DNA of 64,000 nt, taken from contig NZ_JAPENL010000002.1 of the NCBI RefSeq assembly GCF_026342015.1, positions 2,733,001 through 2,797,000 of the forward strand. The letters run 5' to 3'. The notes under the pieces are model-generated. The model had not been told where the DNA came from. It ran no database searches and saw only the letters and a program-made list of their open reading frames with translations. The position numbers and the translations under genes were made by a program. This stretch comes from Micromonospora lupini. GTDB lineage: Bacteria > Actinomycetota > Actinomycetes > Mycobacteriales > Micromonosporaceae. Of the stretch, positions 1-9,025 are shown one piece after another; the first letter of the stretch is position 1, and every line of letters begins with the position of its first letter.

Positions 1-2
1 GC

Positions 3-1199
3 GCGGTGGACGCCGCCCTCACCGCCGCGCTCACCCCGCACCGGGGCCCGGTCTTCCTGGACTTCCCGCTGGAGACTGTCTTCTCGGTCGCCGACGCCGA
101 CCTGCCCGCGCCGTCCGGCGTCGACGCCGTCGAACCGGACCCGGACGAGGTCGGCCGGGCCGCGAGCCTGATCGCCGGCGCGCAGCGGCCGGTCATCATC
201 GCCGGCTCGGACGTGTACGCGGGCGACGCGGTCGCCGCCCTGCGCGAGGCCGCCGAGGCGCTTCAGGTGCCGGTCTTCACCAACGGGATGGGCCGCGGCT
301 CGCTGCCGCCGGAGCACCCCCTCGCCTTCGCCAAGGCCCGCCGCGCCGCGCTCTCCGGCGCCGACGTCGTCGTCGTCGTCGGCACGCCGCTTGACTTCCG
401 GCTCAGCTTCGGTGACTTCGGCGACGCCAAGGTGGTGCACATCGTCGACGCGCCAAGCCAGCGCGCCACGCACGTGCAGCCGGCCGTCGCCCCCGCCGGT
501 GACCTGCGCCTGATCCTCTCCGCGCTTGCCGACCACGCCGGTGACCGGGCCGACCACAGCGACTGGATCGCCGACCTGCGCACCGCCGAGGACGCAGCCC
601 GCGCCCGCGACGCGGCCGAGATGGCCGCCGAGACCGACCCGATCCGGCCGGCCCGCGTCTACGGCGAGCTGCGCCGGGCGCTCGCCCCCGACGCGATCAC
701 CATCGGTGACGGCGGCGACTTCGTCTCGTACGCCGGTCGGTACCTGGAGCCCGCGCAGCCCGGCACCTGGCTGGACCCGGGCCCGTACGGCTGCCTGGGC
801 ACCGGCATGGGTTACGCGATGGGCGCCCGGGTCAGCCACCCGGACCGGCAGATCTGCGTGCTGATGGGCGACGGCGCGGCCGGGTTCTCGCTGATGGACG
901 TCGAGTCACTGGTCCGGCAGAAGCTGCCGGTGGTGATCGTCGTCGGCAACAACGGCATCTGGGGGTTGGAGAAGCACCCGATGCGGGCCATGTACGGCTA
1001 CGATGTCGCCGCCGACCTCCAGCCCGAGCTGCGCTACGACTCGGTGGTCAGCGCGCTTGGCGGCGCGGGGGAGACGGTCGCGAAGGCCGCCGACCTTCAG
1101 CCGGCCCTGCAGCGGGCGTTCGACGCCGGAGTGCCGTACCTGGTGAACGTGCTCACCGACCCGACCGACGCGTACCCCCGCTCGTCGAACCTGGCCTGA
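3..1199 (+). CDS. Acetolactate synthase-like TPP-dependent enzyme, 5' end outside window
   Basis: The frame is open from the first bases, so this is the C-terminal two thirds (about 398 residues) of a protein of roughly 550. It belongs to the thiamine-pyrophosphate enzymes of the acetolactate synthase / 2-hydroxyacyl-CoA lyase type: the middle domain reads FLDFPLE then RPVIIAGSD, and the C-terminal TPP/Mg site shows MGDGAAGF followed by VVGNNGIWG. The N-terminal pyrimidine-binding domain with the catalytic Glu is not in the window. It is not the biosynthetic ilvB, which lies at 58429-60315. No ilvN partner follows, so a catabolic or CoA-thioester role is as likely as acetolactate formation. 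The substrate cannot be told from this part. Confidence 0.85.
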   Translation, partial: AVDAALTAALTPHRGPVFLDFPLETVFSVADADLPAPSGVDAVEPDPDEVGRAASLIAGAQRPVIIAGSDVYAGDAVAALREAAEALQVPVFTNGMGRGSLPPEHPLAFAKARRAALSGADVVVVVGTPLDFRLSFGDFGDAKVVHIVDAPSQRATHVQPAVAPAGDLRLILSALADHAGDRADHSDWIADLRTAEDAARARDAAEMAAETDPIRPARVYGELRRALAPDAITIGDGGDFVSYAGRYLEPAQPGTWLDPGPYGCLGTGMGYAMGARVSHPDRQICVLMGDGAAGFSLMDVESLVRQKLPVVIVVGNNGIWGLEKHPMRAMYGYDVAADLQPELRYDSVVSALGGAGETVAKAADLQPALQRAFDAGVPYLVNVLTDPTDAYPRSSNLA

Positions 1200-1211
1200 G
1201 TCGCACCCGCC

Positions 1212-1241
1212 GCCGCCGTCGCCCCTCGCGGGCGCGGCGGC
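1212..1241 (+). terminator. GC-rich hairpin after the TPP enzyme
   Basis: A 12-13 bp stem (GCCGCCGTCGCCC with GGGCGCGGCGGC, one bulged T) begins 12 nt after the stop codon. There is no T tract, so it is a structural candidate only. Confidence 0.4.
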
Positions 1242-1272
1242 GCGGCGTCTTCCCGCAGCTAAATAGGCGGAA

Positions 1273-1337
1273 TGTCAGCGTCGGCCGTCGTAACGTCAGC
1301 GCGGGAACGGCGGGATGTCAGCCCTGTCGCCCATGGT
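1273..1337 (+). promoter_or_regulatory. Three direct heptamer repeats, SARP-type operator, ahead of the ABC exporter
   Basis: TGTCAGC (1273-1279), CGTCAGC (1294-1300) and TGTCAGC (1316-1322) lie in the same orientation with starts 21 and 22 nt apart, about two helical turns. SARP-family regulators are known to bind direct heptamer repeats on one DNA face just upstream of the -10 box. A weak -10 candidate, CATGGT, sits at 1332-1337, 9 nt after the last repeat. The natural regulator to test is the SARP gene at 3131-6463. Confidence 0.5.
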
Positions 1338-1369
1338 GGTGTCATCACCCGCAGACGACAGGAGTTGCG

Positions 1370-2341
1370 ATGGACCACGCGATCCGCGCCGAGGGTCTGG
1401 TGCGGCGTTTCGGCGCCACCACCGCCCTCGCCGGAGTTGATCTGGCGGTCCCCACGGGGACGGTCTTCGGTCTGCTCGGGCCGAACGGCGCCGGCAAGAC
1501 CACTGCGGTACGGGTGCTCGCCACCCTGCTGCGCGCCGACGAGGGACATGCCACGGTGGGCGGGTTCGACGTGGTCCGCGACGCTCACCGCGTGCGTCAG
1601 CTCATCGGTCTCACCGGCCAGTACGCCTCGGTCGACGAGACCCTGACCGGCGCGGAGAACCTGCTGCTGATCGGGCGGTTGCTCGGGCTCGGTCGGGCCG
1701 ACGCCAAGCGGCGGGGCCGGCAACTGCTCGACGACTTCGGGCTCAGCGACGCCGCCGACCGGGCCGTGAAGACGTTCTCCGGCGGGATGCGGCGGCGCCT
1801 GGACCTCGCCGCCAGCCTGGTGGGTCGGCCGCAGGTGCTGTTCCTCGACGAGCCGACCACGGGTCTGGACCCGCGCAGCCGCAACGACCTGTGGGACATC
1901 GTCCGCACGCTTGTCGCGGACGGGGTGACGGTGCTGCTCACCACCCAGTACCTGGAGGAGGCCGACCAGCTCGCCGGTGAGATCGCCGTGGTCGACCACG
2001 GGCGGGTGATCGCCCAGGGCACGCCGGAGGAGCTGAAGGCCAGGACCGGCGGGCAGACCCTCACCGTGCGCCCGGTCGACGTCGCCGATCTCGCCACAGT
2101 GATCGCCATCGCCGGCGAGGTGGCCGGCGTGACCCCCGACGTCGCGCAGACCGCGGTCACCGTCGCGGTGAACGATCCTCGCGTGCTGCCCGTCATGGTG
2201 GGCCGCCTCGACGCGGCCGAGATCCCGGTCGCCGAGCTGGCGCTGCGCGGCGCCAGCCTGGACGAGGTCTTCCTCTCCCTGACCGGCCACCGGGCAGAGG
2301 ACGCCCCGGCCGACACCGATCTGGAAAGGACCCCGGCATGA
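1370..2341 (+). CDS. DrrA-type ABC transporter ATP-binding protein
   Basis: A 323-residue cytoplasmic ATPase of an ABC-2 exporter. Walker A is GPNGAGKTT near residue 42, the signature is FSGGMRRRLD and Walker B is VLFLDEPT, followed by the switch region TTQYLEEADQLA. The extension after residue 220 (QTLTVRPVD onward) is typical of the DrrA / daunorubicin-resistance family. The ATG is preceded by AGGAG at 1360-1364. The stop overlaps the permease start by 4 nt (ATGA), so the two are translationally coupled. The family exports hydrophobic drugs or secondary metabolites; the cargo is unknown. No biosynthetic cluster is next to it, only a SARP regulator on the opposite strand. Confidence 0.93.
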   Translation: MDHAIRAEGLVRRFGATTALAGVDLAVPTGTVFGLLGPNGAGKTTAVRVLATLLRADEGHATVGGFDVVRDAHRVRQLIGLTGQYASVDETLTGAENLLLIGRLLGLGRADAKRRGRQLLDDFGLSDAADRAVKTFSGGMRRRLDLAASLVGRPQVLFLDEPTTGLDPRSRNDLWDIVRTLVADGVTVLLTTQYLEEADQLAGEIAVVDHGRVIAQGTPEELKARTGGQTLTVRPVDVADLATVIAIAGEVAGVTPDVAQTAVTVAVNDPRVLPVMVGRLDAAEIPVAELALRGASLDEVFLSLTGHRAEDAPADTDLERTPA

Positions 2342-3147
2342 CCGCCGTGACCCTCAGCCCCGCGCTCGCCCCGGCCCGCCGACTCGGCGTCGCCGCCGGG
2401 CTGCGGCACACCTTCACGCTGGCCTGGCGCAGCCTGGTGCAGATCAAACACAACCCGATGGAGCTGCTCGACCTGAGCATCCAGCCGGTGATGTTCGTGC
2501 TGCTGTTCACCTACGTCTTCGGCACCGCAATCGCCGGCTCGTCCGGCGAGTACCTCACCTTCATGCTTCCCGGCATCATGGTGCAGAACGCCCTCTTCGC
2601 CACGATGACGACGGGGTTCGGGCTGAACAACGACCTCACCAAGGGCGTCTTCGACAGGCTGCGGGCGCTGCCCATCGCCAGGTGGGCGCCGCTTGCCGGC
2701 CGGATCCTCGCCGACACCGTCAAGCAGGCGTGGTCGATCGCGCTGCTGCTCGGCGTCGGGTCGATCCTCGGGTTCCGGGTCGGCAACGGCGTGCTCGGCG
2801 TGGTGGGGGCGTTCGCGCTGCTGCTGGCGTTCACGCTTGCCGCGTCCTGGATCTCGGTGCTGGTCGGGGTGCTGGTGAGCGAACCCGACAAGGTGCAGAT
2901 CTTCGGCTTCATGGTGATCTTCCCGTTGACCTTCACCAGCAACATCTTCGTGCCGACCGACCGGATGCCGGGCTGGTTGCAGAACTGGGTGGAGGTCAAC
3001 CCGGTGACAGTGGTGGCCGACGCGCTGCGCGGGCTGCTCGTCGGCGGGCCGGTGGCCGGGCCGGTGCTCCAGACGCTGCTCTGGGGCGCCGGCATCGCGG
3101 TGGTCTTCGCGCCGCTGGCCGTACGCGGTCTCAAGCGTCGAGTGTGA
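2338..3147 (+). CDS. ABC-2 type permease, DrrB-like
   Basis: A 269-residue integral membrane protein with about six hydrophobic segments, for example PVMFVLLFTYVFGTAI and FALLLAFTLAASWISVLVG. The order, with a conserved FTSNIFVPTDRMP stretch before the last segments, is that of DrrB/NodJ ABC-2 permeases. It is coupled to the ATPase gene by a 4-nt overlap and would form a dimeric exporter with it. Its 3' end overlaps by 17 nt the 3' end of the convergent SARP gene, so read-through of either would make antisense to the other. Confidence 0.92.
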   Translation: MTAVTLSPALAPARRLGVAAGLRHTFTLAWRSLVQIKHNPMELLDLSIQPVMFVLLFTYVFGTAIAGSSGEYLTFMLPGIMVQNALFATMTTGFGLNNDLTKGVFDRLRALPIARWAPLAGRILADTVKQAWSIALLLGVGSILGFRVGNGVLGVVGAFALLLAFTLAASWISVLVGVLVSEPDKVQIFGFMVIFPLTFTSNIFVPTDRMPGWLQNWVEVNPVTVVADALRGLLVGGPVAGPVLQTLLWGAGIAVVFAPLAVRGLKRRV

Positions 3148-6100
3148 CCCGCAGCAGCTCCGGCACCCCGTCCGACCGGACGCGCCGGCCGCCCGCGTAC
3201 GCCTCGGTGAACTCCGACTCGCCGAGCGCCGCGCGGGCGGCCAGCGCCACCCGGATCGCGTCAAGCGCGCCCTGGTCGTCGCCGCCGCGTACCCCGTCGG
3301 CCGCGCCGAGCACGGTGGCCGCCACGGCCGGCCGCCCGCTGCGCAGGGCGAGGTCCGCGTAACCGACAAGCGTGATCGCGACCACCGGCGCGTCGCCGGA
3401 GGCGAGCGCCAGCTCCAGGGCCTGGTCCAGGTGGGTACGGGCGACCGTCAGCTCCCCCTGGGCCGCGGCGACGTGCCCGAGTGAGGTGGCCAGCATGGCA
3501 CTCCACTGCGGAGCGATGCTCCGCCGACGGACCAGCTCCGCGGCCCGGTCCGCCCAGTGGGCCGCCTGCTCCCAGTCACCGCAGTCGCGCAGCAGCTCCG
3601 CCCAGACGGCGGCGATTCCGGCCCGCGGCTCGTCGGCGCCCAGCCGCTCGGCCTCCTCCTGCGCCTCGGTGAGCAGCGTACGGGCCAGCTCGTGCTCGCC
3701 CACCTGCCAGTACAGCTGAGCCAGTCGGGACCGCATCTGCGGCACGTCCTCGGCGGCGCCCAGCTCCTCGACGTCGCTCAGGGCGGCGCGGAGCTGGTCG
3801 ATGGCGAAGTCCCGGTCGCCGGTCCGACCGGCCAGGTCGGCGAGCGAGAAGCGCGTGGTGGAGAGGCCCCACCGGTCCCCGACGCCGCTGAACAGCTCCA
3901 ACGCGGCACGGAAGTCGTCGGCCGCGCCCTCCGGCGGCACGCCCAGGTTGAGCTGGGTGTGCCCGTGCATCATGCGGGCCGCCCCGGCCACCCACGGGTC
4001 CTCGTCGGTGAAGAGCCTCCGCAGCGCGGCCAGCCCCTGCACCTGCGTCGCCGGGTCGAACATCAGGGTCATCGCTCCGGCCATCCGCAGCAGGGGCGAG
4101 TCGGCGCCGCCGTCGGCAAGCGCCACCGTCCTGCCCATCCACACCTGGGCCGTCTCGAAGTCGGCGTGGGCGCTCAGGGTGTTCAACGCCCCGGCCAGGT
4201 ATGCGGTGGCCAGCGCGGTCGCGGTCGGCGCGCCGTCGTCTCCGCCCGGCCGTCCGACGGGCCGCTCGGCCAGGGCGAGCACCTCGCGGGCGAGGTCCGC
4301 GCCCTCCAGTCGGTTGCCGCGCGACCACCAGTACCACCCGAGCGCGCCTGTCAACCGGACCGCCCGGGTGACCTCGTCGGCCCCGATCGCCCAGCGCAGC
4401 GCGCCGTGCAGATTGTCGTGCTCCGCGCGCAGCCACCGGACCCAGCGCAACTGGTCCCGGCCGCGCAGCTCCGGGTCGGCCCGCTCGGCGAGCTGGAGGA
4501 ACTCGTCGGCGTGTGCCCGCCGGACCCGCTGCTCCTCACCCGCCTCGCCCAGCCGGTCGAGCCCGTACTCCCGGATCGTCTCCAGCATCTGGTAGCGCGG
4601 TTCGCCGGCATCGCTGGCGATGACCAGCGACTTCTCCACCAGGGCGAAGAGCCGGTCGAGGACCTCGGACGCGGCCAGTTCGCCGCCGCCGCAGACCCGC
4701 TCCACGGCGGCGGCCGTCGCGCCGCCGGTGAAGACGGCGAGTCGCCGCCACAACGCCCGGTCGGCCTCGTCGAGCAGGTCCCAGCTCCAGTCCACCACCG
4801 CGCGCAGCGTCTGGTGGCGGGGCAACGCCGTGCGGCTGCCGCCGGTGAGCAGCCGGAACCGATCGTCCAGCCGGGTCGCGACCTGCTCGGCCGTCATGGC
4901 GCGCAACCGGGCGGCGGCCAGCTCGATGGCGAGCGGCATGCCGTCAAGCGACCGGCAGATGCTCACCACCGGCCCGACCGTGCGGTCGTCCACCTGGAAG
5001 TCCTGTCGCACCGCGGCGGCCCGGTCGGCGAAGAGCCGCACCGACGGGTACGTCAGCGCGGTGACCGGGTCGGCCCCGATGGGCGGCTGCTCCAGTGACT
5101 CGACGGGGTGCAGCGCCTCGCCGGTGATGCCCAGCGGCTCCCGGCTGGTGACCAGCACCCGTACGCCCGGGCAGGCGGCGAGCAGCCGGTCGGCCAACTC
5201 GGCGGCGGCGTCCAGCAGGTGCTCGCAGTTGTCCAGGACCAGCAGCGCTCGTCGGCTGGCCAACGCGTCGATGGCCCGGACGGTCGGCTCGGTGGCCTCC
5301 CCGGGTGGGATCCGGGACCGGCTGCCGGCGAAGAACGCCTGCTCCCGGAGGCCGAGCGGGCCCAGCAGCGCCTGTGGCACCTCGGCCGGGTCGGTCACCG
5401 GTGCCAGTTCGACGAGCCAGACCCCGTCCGGGAACCGCGCCGCCACCTCGCGGGCGGACTCGATCGCGAGTCGGGTCTTGCCGGCGCCCCCGGGCCCGGT
5501 GAGGGTCACCAACCGAGCGCGGTCGAGCAGGGCGCCGACCCGGTCGACTGCCGCTTCCCGGCCGACGAAGCTTGTCAACGCCGTCGGCAGGGCGCCCTGG
5601 CCTCGGGCCGCCGCCGAGGGTGCGGGCGCGCTGCGGGGCGCGGTGTCGGCGTCGGACGGGGCGGGGTCGACCCGTTGACCGCGCAGCACCGCCAGGTGCA
5701 GGGCGGCCAGCTCCGGACCGGGATCGGCGCCGAGCGTGTCGGCAAGGTCGGTGCGGAGCCGCTCGTACGCGGCGAGCGCCTCGGACGGGCGGCCCGCCCG
5801 GTGCAGGGTGCGGATCAGCTGGCCGGCCAGCCGCTCCCGCAGCGGGTGGACGGTGACCAGCTCCCGCAGCCACGGCACCAGGTGCGCGGGATCCTCGAGC
5901 GCCGAACGGGCCTCGATCAGCTCCTCGGTGGCGGTGAGCCGCAGCTCGTCCAGCCGGGCCAGCGGGGCGCGGGCGAACGGGGCGTCGGCCACGTCGGCCA
6001 GCGCTGACCCGCGCCACAGCGCGAGCGCCTCGTCGAGCAGCTTGCGGGCGGCTCCCGGGTCGGCGGGCAGCAGCGCCCGGCCGGCGAGCACAGCGGCCTC

Positions 6101-6463
6101 GAACCGGTGCAGGTCGACGGCCTCCGGGTCGACTGTGAGCTGGTATCCGCCGGGACGCGCGTCGACTCCGAGCCCGGGCACGGCCCGGCGGAGCCGGGAG
6201 ACCAGCGCCTGGAGCGCGTTACCCGCGGCGGCCGGCGGCTCGTCCTCCCAGAGGGCGTCGACCAGGTGCGCGACGCTCATCACCCGGCCGGGCGCCAGGG
6301 CCAGCAGGATCAGCAGCCGGCGCAGCCGCGCACCGTGGATCTCGATAGTCGTCGTCGGATCGACCCGGACCTGCAACGGGCCGAGCAGGCTGATCTGCAC
6401 TCCGCCGATTGTGCCGCCCGCCGGGCCGTACGCCGGCACCGGCGCGGCCGGGCTGCTGTTCAC
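3131..6463 (-). CDS. SARP/AfsR-type regulator: BTAD, NB-ARC ATPase and TPR domains
   Basis: Up to 1110 residues. The N-terminus (ISLLGPLQV, then RLRRLLILLALAPG) is an OmpR-type winged helix followed by a bacterial transcriptional activation domain (to about residue 270). An NB-ARC STAND ATPase follows with P-loop GPGGAGKTRLA near residue 321, LLVLDNCEHLLD and RVLVTSREPLGI. TPR-like helices fill the last 350 residues. GTG at 6463 overlaps the upstream stop as GTGA, which favours coupling. A second GTG at 6400 gives the family-typical start VQISLLGPLQV and has a CACAAT box 8 nt before it, so both starts are plausible. Such proteins activate transporters and secondary-metabolite genes; the convergent exporter is the obvious local target. 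Confidence 0.9.
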   Translation of the reverse strand: MNSSPAAPVPAYGPAGGTIGGVQISLLGPLQVRVDPTTTIEIHGARLRRLLILLALAPGRVMSVAHLVDALWEDEPPAAAGNALQALVSRLRRAVPGLGVDARPGGYQLTVDPEAVDLHRFEAAVLAGRALLPADPGAARKLLDEALALWRGSALADVADAPFARAPLARLDELRLTATEELIEARSALEDPAHLVPWLRELVTVHPLRERLAGQLIRTLHRAGRPSEALAAYERLRTDLADTLGADPGPELAALHLAVLRGQRVDPAPSDADTAPRSAPAPSAAARGQGALPTALTSFVGREAAVDRVGALLDRARLVTLTGPGGAGKTRLAIESAREVAARFPDGVWLVELAPVTDPAEVPQALLGPLGLREQAFFAGSRSRIPPGEATEPTVRAIDALASRRALLVLDNCEHLLDAAAELADRLLAACPGVRVLVTSREPLGITGEALHPVESLEQPPIGADPVTALTYPSVRLFADRAAAVRQDFQVDDRTVGPVVSICRSLDGMPLAIELAAARLRAMTAEQVATRLDDRFRLLTGGSRTALPRHQTLRAVVDWSWDLLDEADRALWRRLAVFTGGATAAAVERVCGGGELAASEVLDRLFALVEKSLVIASDAGEPRYQMLETIREYGLDRLGEAGEEQRVRRAHADEFLQLAERADPELRGRDQLRWVRWLRAEHDNLHGALRWAIGADEVTRAVRLTGALGWYWWSRGNRLEGADLAREVLALAERPVGRPGGDDGAPTATALATAYLAGALNTLSAHADFETAQVWMGRTVALADGGADSPLLRMAGAMTLMFDPATQVQGLAALRRLFTDEDPWVAGAARMMHGHTQLNLGVPPEGAADDFRAALELFSGVGDRWGLSTTRFSLADLAGRTGDRDFAIDQLRAALSDVEELGAAEDVPQMRSRLAQLYWQVGEHELARTLLTEAQEEAERLGADEPRAGIAAVWAELLRDCGDWEQAAHWADRAAELVRRRSIAPQWSAMLATSLGHVAAAQGELTVARTHLDQALELALASGDAPVVAITLVGYADLALRSGRPAVAATVLGAADGVRGGDDQGALDAIRVALAARAALGESEFTEAYAGGRRVRSDGVPELLRVTLDA

Positions 6464-6876
6464 ACCTCCGGCCGGTCACCCTCACGGGGCGGCTCACCGT
6501 CGCGGCGGCGCAGGTCGTCCTCACGCCGACGCAGGTCCTCCTCCCAACGGCGGAAGAGTTCCTGGTCCTGCTGGCGGGAGCGGTCCTGCACGGAGCGGAG
6601 GAACTCCGGGTCGTCGTCGGGAGCGAGCGGGCGGCGCGGCTGCCGTTCGGTGGAGCCGCCGCCGGCCGGCCACGCCCTGCGCGTCGCGGGGTCGGGCTCC
6701 CGTCCGGCGACGAACCAGGCGATCGACCCGACCAGGGGGAAGAACAGGATGATCAGCACCCAGGCGATCCGGGGCAGGGCGCGGATCTGGCCCTCCTCGG
6801 CGGAGAGGCAACTGATCAGCGCGCAGACGGCGAGGACAATCTGCACCAGGAAGAGGAGAACGTACAGCCGGGCCAT
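6460..6876 (-). CDS. Small membrane protein with PLD-nuclease N-terminal (PLDc_N) domain
   Basis: About 138 residues from ATG at 6876; an in-frame GTG lies 18 nt upstream. Two hydrophobic helices (YVLLFLVQIVLAVCALIS and IAWVLIILFFPLVGSIAWF) match the PLDc_N membrane domain, which here has no nuclease attached. The C-terminal half is charged and Arg/Glu/Asp-rich (DLRRREDDLRRRDGE), probably helical and cytoplasmic. CATGAT ends 6 nt before the ATG, which would fit a leaderless transcript. The stop overlaps the possible upstream start of the SARP gene by 4 nt. Function unknown. Confidence 0.75.
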   Translation of the reverse strand: MARLYVLLFLVQIVLAVCALISCLSAEEGQIRALPRIAWVLIILFFPLVGSIAWFVAGREPDPATRRAWPAGGGSTERQPRRPLAPDDDPEFLRSVQDRSRQQDQELFRRWEEDLRRREDDLRRRDGEPPREGDRPEV

Positions 6877-6903
6877 GCACCCATCATGGCGCACCGCGTC
6901 GCG

Positions 6904-7209
6904 TCACCACAGTCCGCGAACCGTCACCAGCACGCCGAGCACCGCGAGCCCGACGGTGCCCAGCGCGACCAGCGGTAACGTCCGGCCGCCGGTGCGGGCC
7001 GTCCCGGTGCCGGTGCTCCGGGGCCAGCAGAGCACGAGCGCGCCGCCCCAGACCAGGACTGCCGCACCGGCGACAAGCGCTCCGAACGGGCCGCCGTTCG
7101 ACGCCAACCGGACGGCGAGCGCGGTCACCACGGTGAGCGTCAGCAGGGTGCGTCGCCAGGCCAGCCGGGTCCGCTCCGGTTGCAGCCCGGGATCGCGCCC
7201 GGCGCTCAC
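6904..7209 (-). CDS. DUF202 family membrane protein
   Basis: 101 residues. The segment PERTRLAWRRTLLTL is the DUF202 signature (E-R-T-x-L-A-W-x-R), followed by three predicted membrane helices. Its GTG start overlaps the stop of the upstream DUF202 gene by 4 nt, so the two are made together and may form a hetero-oligomer. Function of the family is not established; YidH of E. coli is a member. Confidence 0.8.
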   Translation of the reverse strand: MSAGRDPGLQPERTRLAWRRTLLTLTVVTALAVRLASNGGPFGALVAGAAVLVWGGALVLCWPRSTGTGTARTGGRTLPLVALGTVGLAVLGVLVTVRGLW

Positions 7210-7598
7210 CGTCCGCCGATCGCCCGCGCCAGCACCGCGATGACCAGTAGCACCGCGCCGACGCCCACGGCGAGGGCGAGGACGGCGGGAAAGCGGGAGG
7301 CGGGCAGCTCCTGACCGAGCCGGATGGCCCGTTCGGTACGCGCCCAGTGGTCCACCGCGCGGATCGCGACGGCGCCGCCGAGCAGCAGCAGCGCGACCGC
7401 GATGACCTCCCGCAGGTGACTCATCGGCAGTTGCGGAAGGAACTGCGCGGCGGCCAGCCCGCCACCGACAAGCGCCAGGCTGGTGCGCAACCAGGCCAGG
7501 AAGGTCCGCTCGTTGGCCAGCGAGAACCGGTAGTCCGGCGTCTCACCGACCGCGCGCGCCTCGGCCGGGTCGAACCACCGCCTGATCGCCTCCCACAT
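7206..7598 (-). CDS. YidH/DUF202 family membrane protein
   Basis: 130 residues from ATG at 7598. The N-terminal soluble part (WEAIRRWFDP) is followed by the DUF202 signature SLANERTFLAWLRTSLALVGGG and two further helices (VIAVALLLLGGAVAI and VLALAVGVGAVLLVIAVLA). First gene of a minus-strand run with the second DUF202 gene and probably the PLDc_N gene. It is divergent from the acetyltransferase gene, with about 40 nt between the two starts, so their promoters must overlap. Confidence 0.85.
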   Translation of the reverse strand: MWEAIRRWFDPAEARAVGETPDYRFSLANERTFLAWLRTSLALVGGGLAAAQFLPQLPMSHLREVIAVALLLLGGAVAIRAVDHWARTERAIRLGQELPASRFPAVLALAVGVGAVLLVIAVLARAIGGR

Positions 7599-7637
7599 GC
7601 TGGGAGATTATCCGCTTCCCCAGGGCCTTAGCCTGGT

Positions 7638-8438
7638 GTGGTGACGGATCTTGATGTGACCACGCTGCGCACCGCCTACGACAACCAGCTCCGCCCGGAG
7701 ATCCCCGACCCGATCCCGGCCGGGGTGACTGTGGAGCGGGACGGGCCGCTGGTCCGGATCATCGGGCTCGACGCCGGCGGGTTCCTCACCTACCGCGACC
7801 TGGGCGGGTTGACCGGCGACGCGCTTGACGAGCTGATCGCCCGGCAGGTGGCGCTGTTCCGCGAGCGCGGCCAGTCGGTCGAGTGGAAGCTCAACGAGCA
7901 CGACGAGCCGGCGGACCTGGCGGACCGGCTACGCGCCGCCGGCTTCGTGCCGGAGGACCGGGAGACAGTCGTGGTCGGGCCGGTCGCGCCGCTTGCCGCC
8001 GCGCTGCCCGTCGTCCCCGAGGGGGTACGCCTGCGTGAGGTGACGTCCCGCGCCGACCTGGAGCGGATCGCCGCCATGGAGGAGGAGGTCTGGCAGGAGG
8101 ACCGCTCGCACCTGGTGTGGGGGCTGGCCAAGGAGATCGACGCCGACCCCAACTCGATCACGGTCGTGGTGGCCGAGGCGGACGACACCGTGGTGAGCGC
8201 CGGCTGGGTGCGGTTCCCGGCGAACACCGGCTTCGCCACCCTGTGGGGCGGCTCGACCCTGCCGCAGTGGCGGCACCGGGGCATCTACCGGGCGCTTGTC
8301 AACTACCGGGCGCGGTTGGCGGAGCAGCGGGGTCGCACGCTCATGCAGGTCGACTGTTCCGAGGACAGTCGGCCGATCCTGCAGCGGCTCGGCCTCGTCC
8401 CGGTCACCACCACCACCCCGTACGTCTACACTCCGTGA
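7638..8438 (+). CDS. GNAT family N-acetyltransferase
   Basis: 266 residues; tandem GTG codons at 7638 and 7641 are both possible starts. The C-terminal half is a GNAT fold: VRLREVTSRADLERIAAMEEEVW, then ITVVVAEADDTVVSAGWV, then the acetyl-CoA loop region LPQWRHRGIYRALVNY, in which RHRGIY stands for the usual Q/RxxGxG/A. The N-terminal 120 residues are less conserved and may form a partner domain. It would transfer an acetyl group from acetyl-CoA to an amine; the substrate is unknown. The following gene overlaps or nearly touches it. Confidence 0.8.
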   Translation: MVTDLDVTTLRTAYDNQLRPEIPDPIPAGVTVERDGPLVRIIGLDAGGFLTYRDLGGLTGDALDELIARQVALFRERGQSVEWKLNEHDEPADLADRLRAAGFVPEDRETVVVGPVAPLAAALPVVPEGVRLREVTSRADLERIAAMEEEVWQEDRSHLVWGLAKEIDADPNSITVVVAEADDTVVSAGWVRFPANTGFATLWGGSTLPQWRHRGIYRALVNYRARLAEQRGRTLMQVDCSEDSRPILQRLGLVPVTTTTPYVYTP

Positions 8439-8440
8439 TC

Positions 8441-8848
8441 ATGGAGCAGCGGTTGACGGACGAGGAGCGCTTGACCCTCAAGACGGGCGCCTTCGGCGCG
8501 GTCTTCCTGGTCTCGAACGCCGACCCGGGGATGCTGGGCGTGATCCGGGAGAGCGTCGCCGCCTCCGGCGCGTTGGCCGACGCCAGTGGAGTGGTCAAGG
8601 AGGCGCTGACCACAGGTCCCCTGCCCCGGCTGCCCCGGGACTCCCAGTTGGAGATCGAGTCGGTGGTGTTGCCGGCGCTCGGCCGGGCGGTCCGGATCCT
8701 GCGGGAGAAGTCGCCGGGCGACGTCGAGGCGTACCGGTCGGTGGTGCTGACCGCGGCGGACCGGGTGGCCCGCGCGCACGACGGTGTGGCTGCGGCGGAG
8801 GCCGCCGCCATCGACCAGATCCGGGATGCGTTGGCCGAGCCGGCCTGA
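8441..8848 (+). CDS. Hypothetical protein, likely all-helical
   Basis: 135 residues from ATG 8441; an in-frame GTG at 8435 would overlap the acetyltransferase stop as GTGA. The sequence is rich in Ala, Glu and Arg, with no signal peptide or membrane helix. AFGAVFLVSNADPG near residue 15 is its most distinctive piece. It probably shares a transcript with the GNAT gene. I do not recognise the family. Confidence 0.6.
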   Translation: MEQRLTDEERLTLKTGAFGAVFLVSNADPGMLGVIRESVAASGALADASGVVKEALTTGPLPRLPRDSQLEIESVVLPALGRAVRILREKSPGDVEAYRSVVLTAADRVARAHDGVAAAEAAAIDQIRDALAEPA

Positions 8849-9025
8849 CGGGTGAGCTGTGTCACTCTCCGTGCCCGGGAGCCGCAACCTACTGGCAGGT
8901 AACATTGCGCTCGTGGGCAACTGCACAACAGCTCACGGTTGACCTGGCGTCGACCGACGCGCGAGGCTGCGGCCCAGACCGGGCGAGCCAGTCGCAACAC
9001 CACACAGGAGGGTCGTCGAAGCGCG

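Noticed and set aside
1370..6463. Secondary-metabolite cluster around the DrrAB exporter and SARP regulator
   Set aside because: No PKS, NRPS, terpene or tailoring genes lie near; neighbours are small membrane proteins and etfBA.
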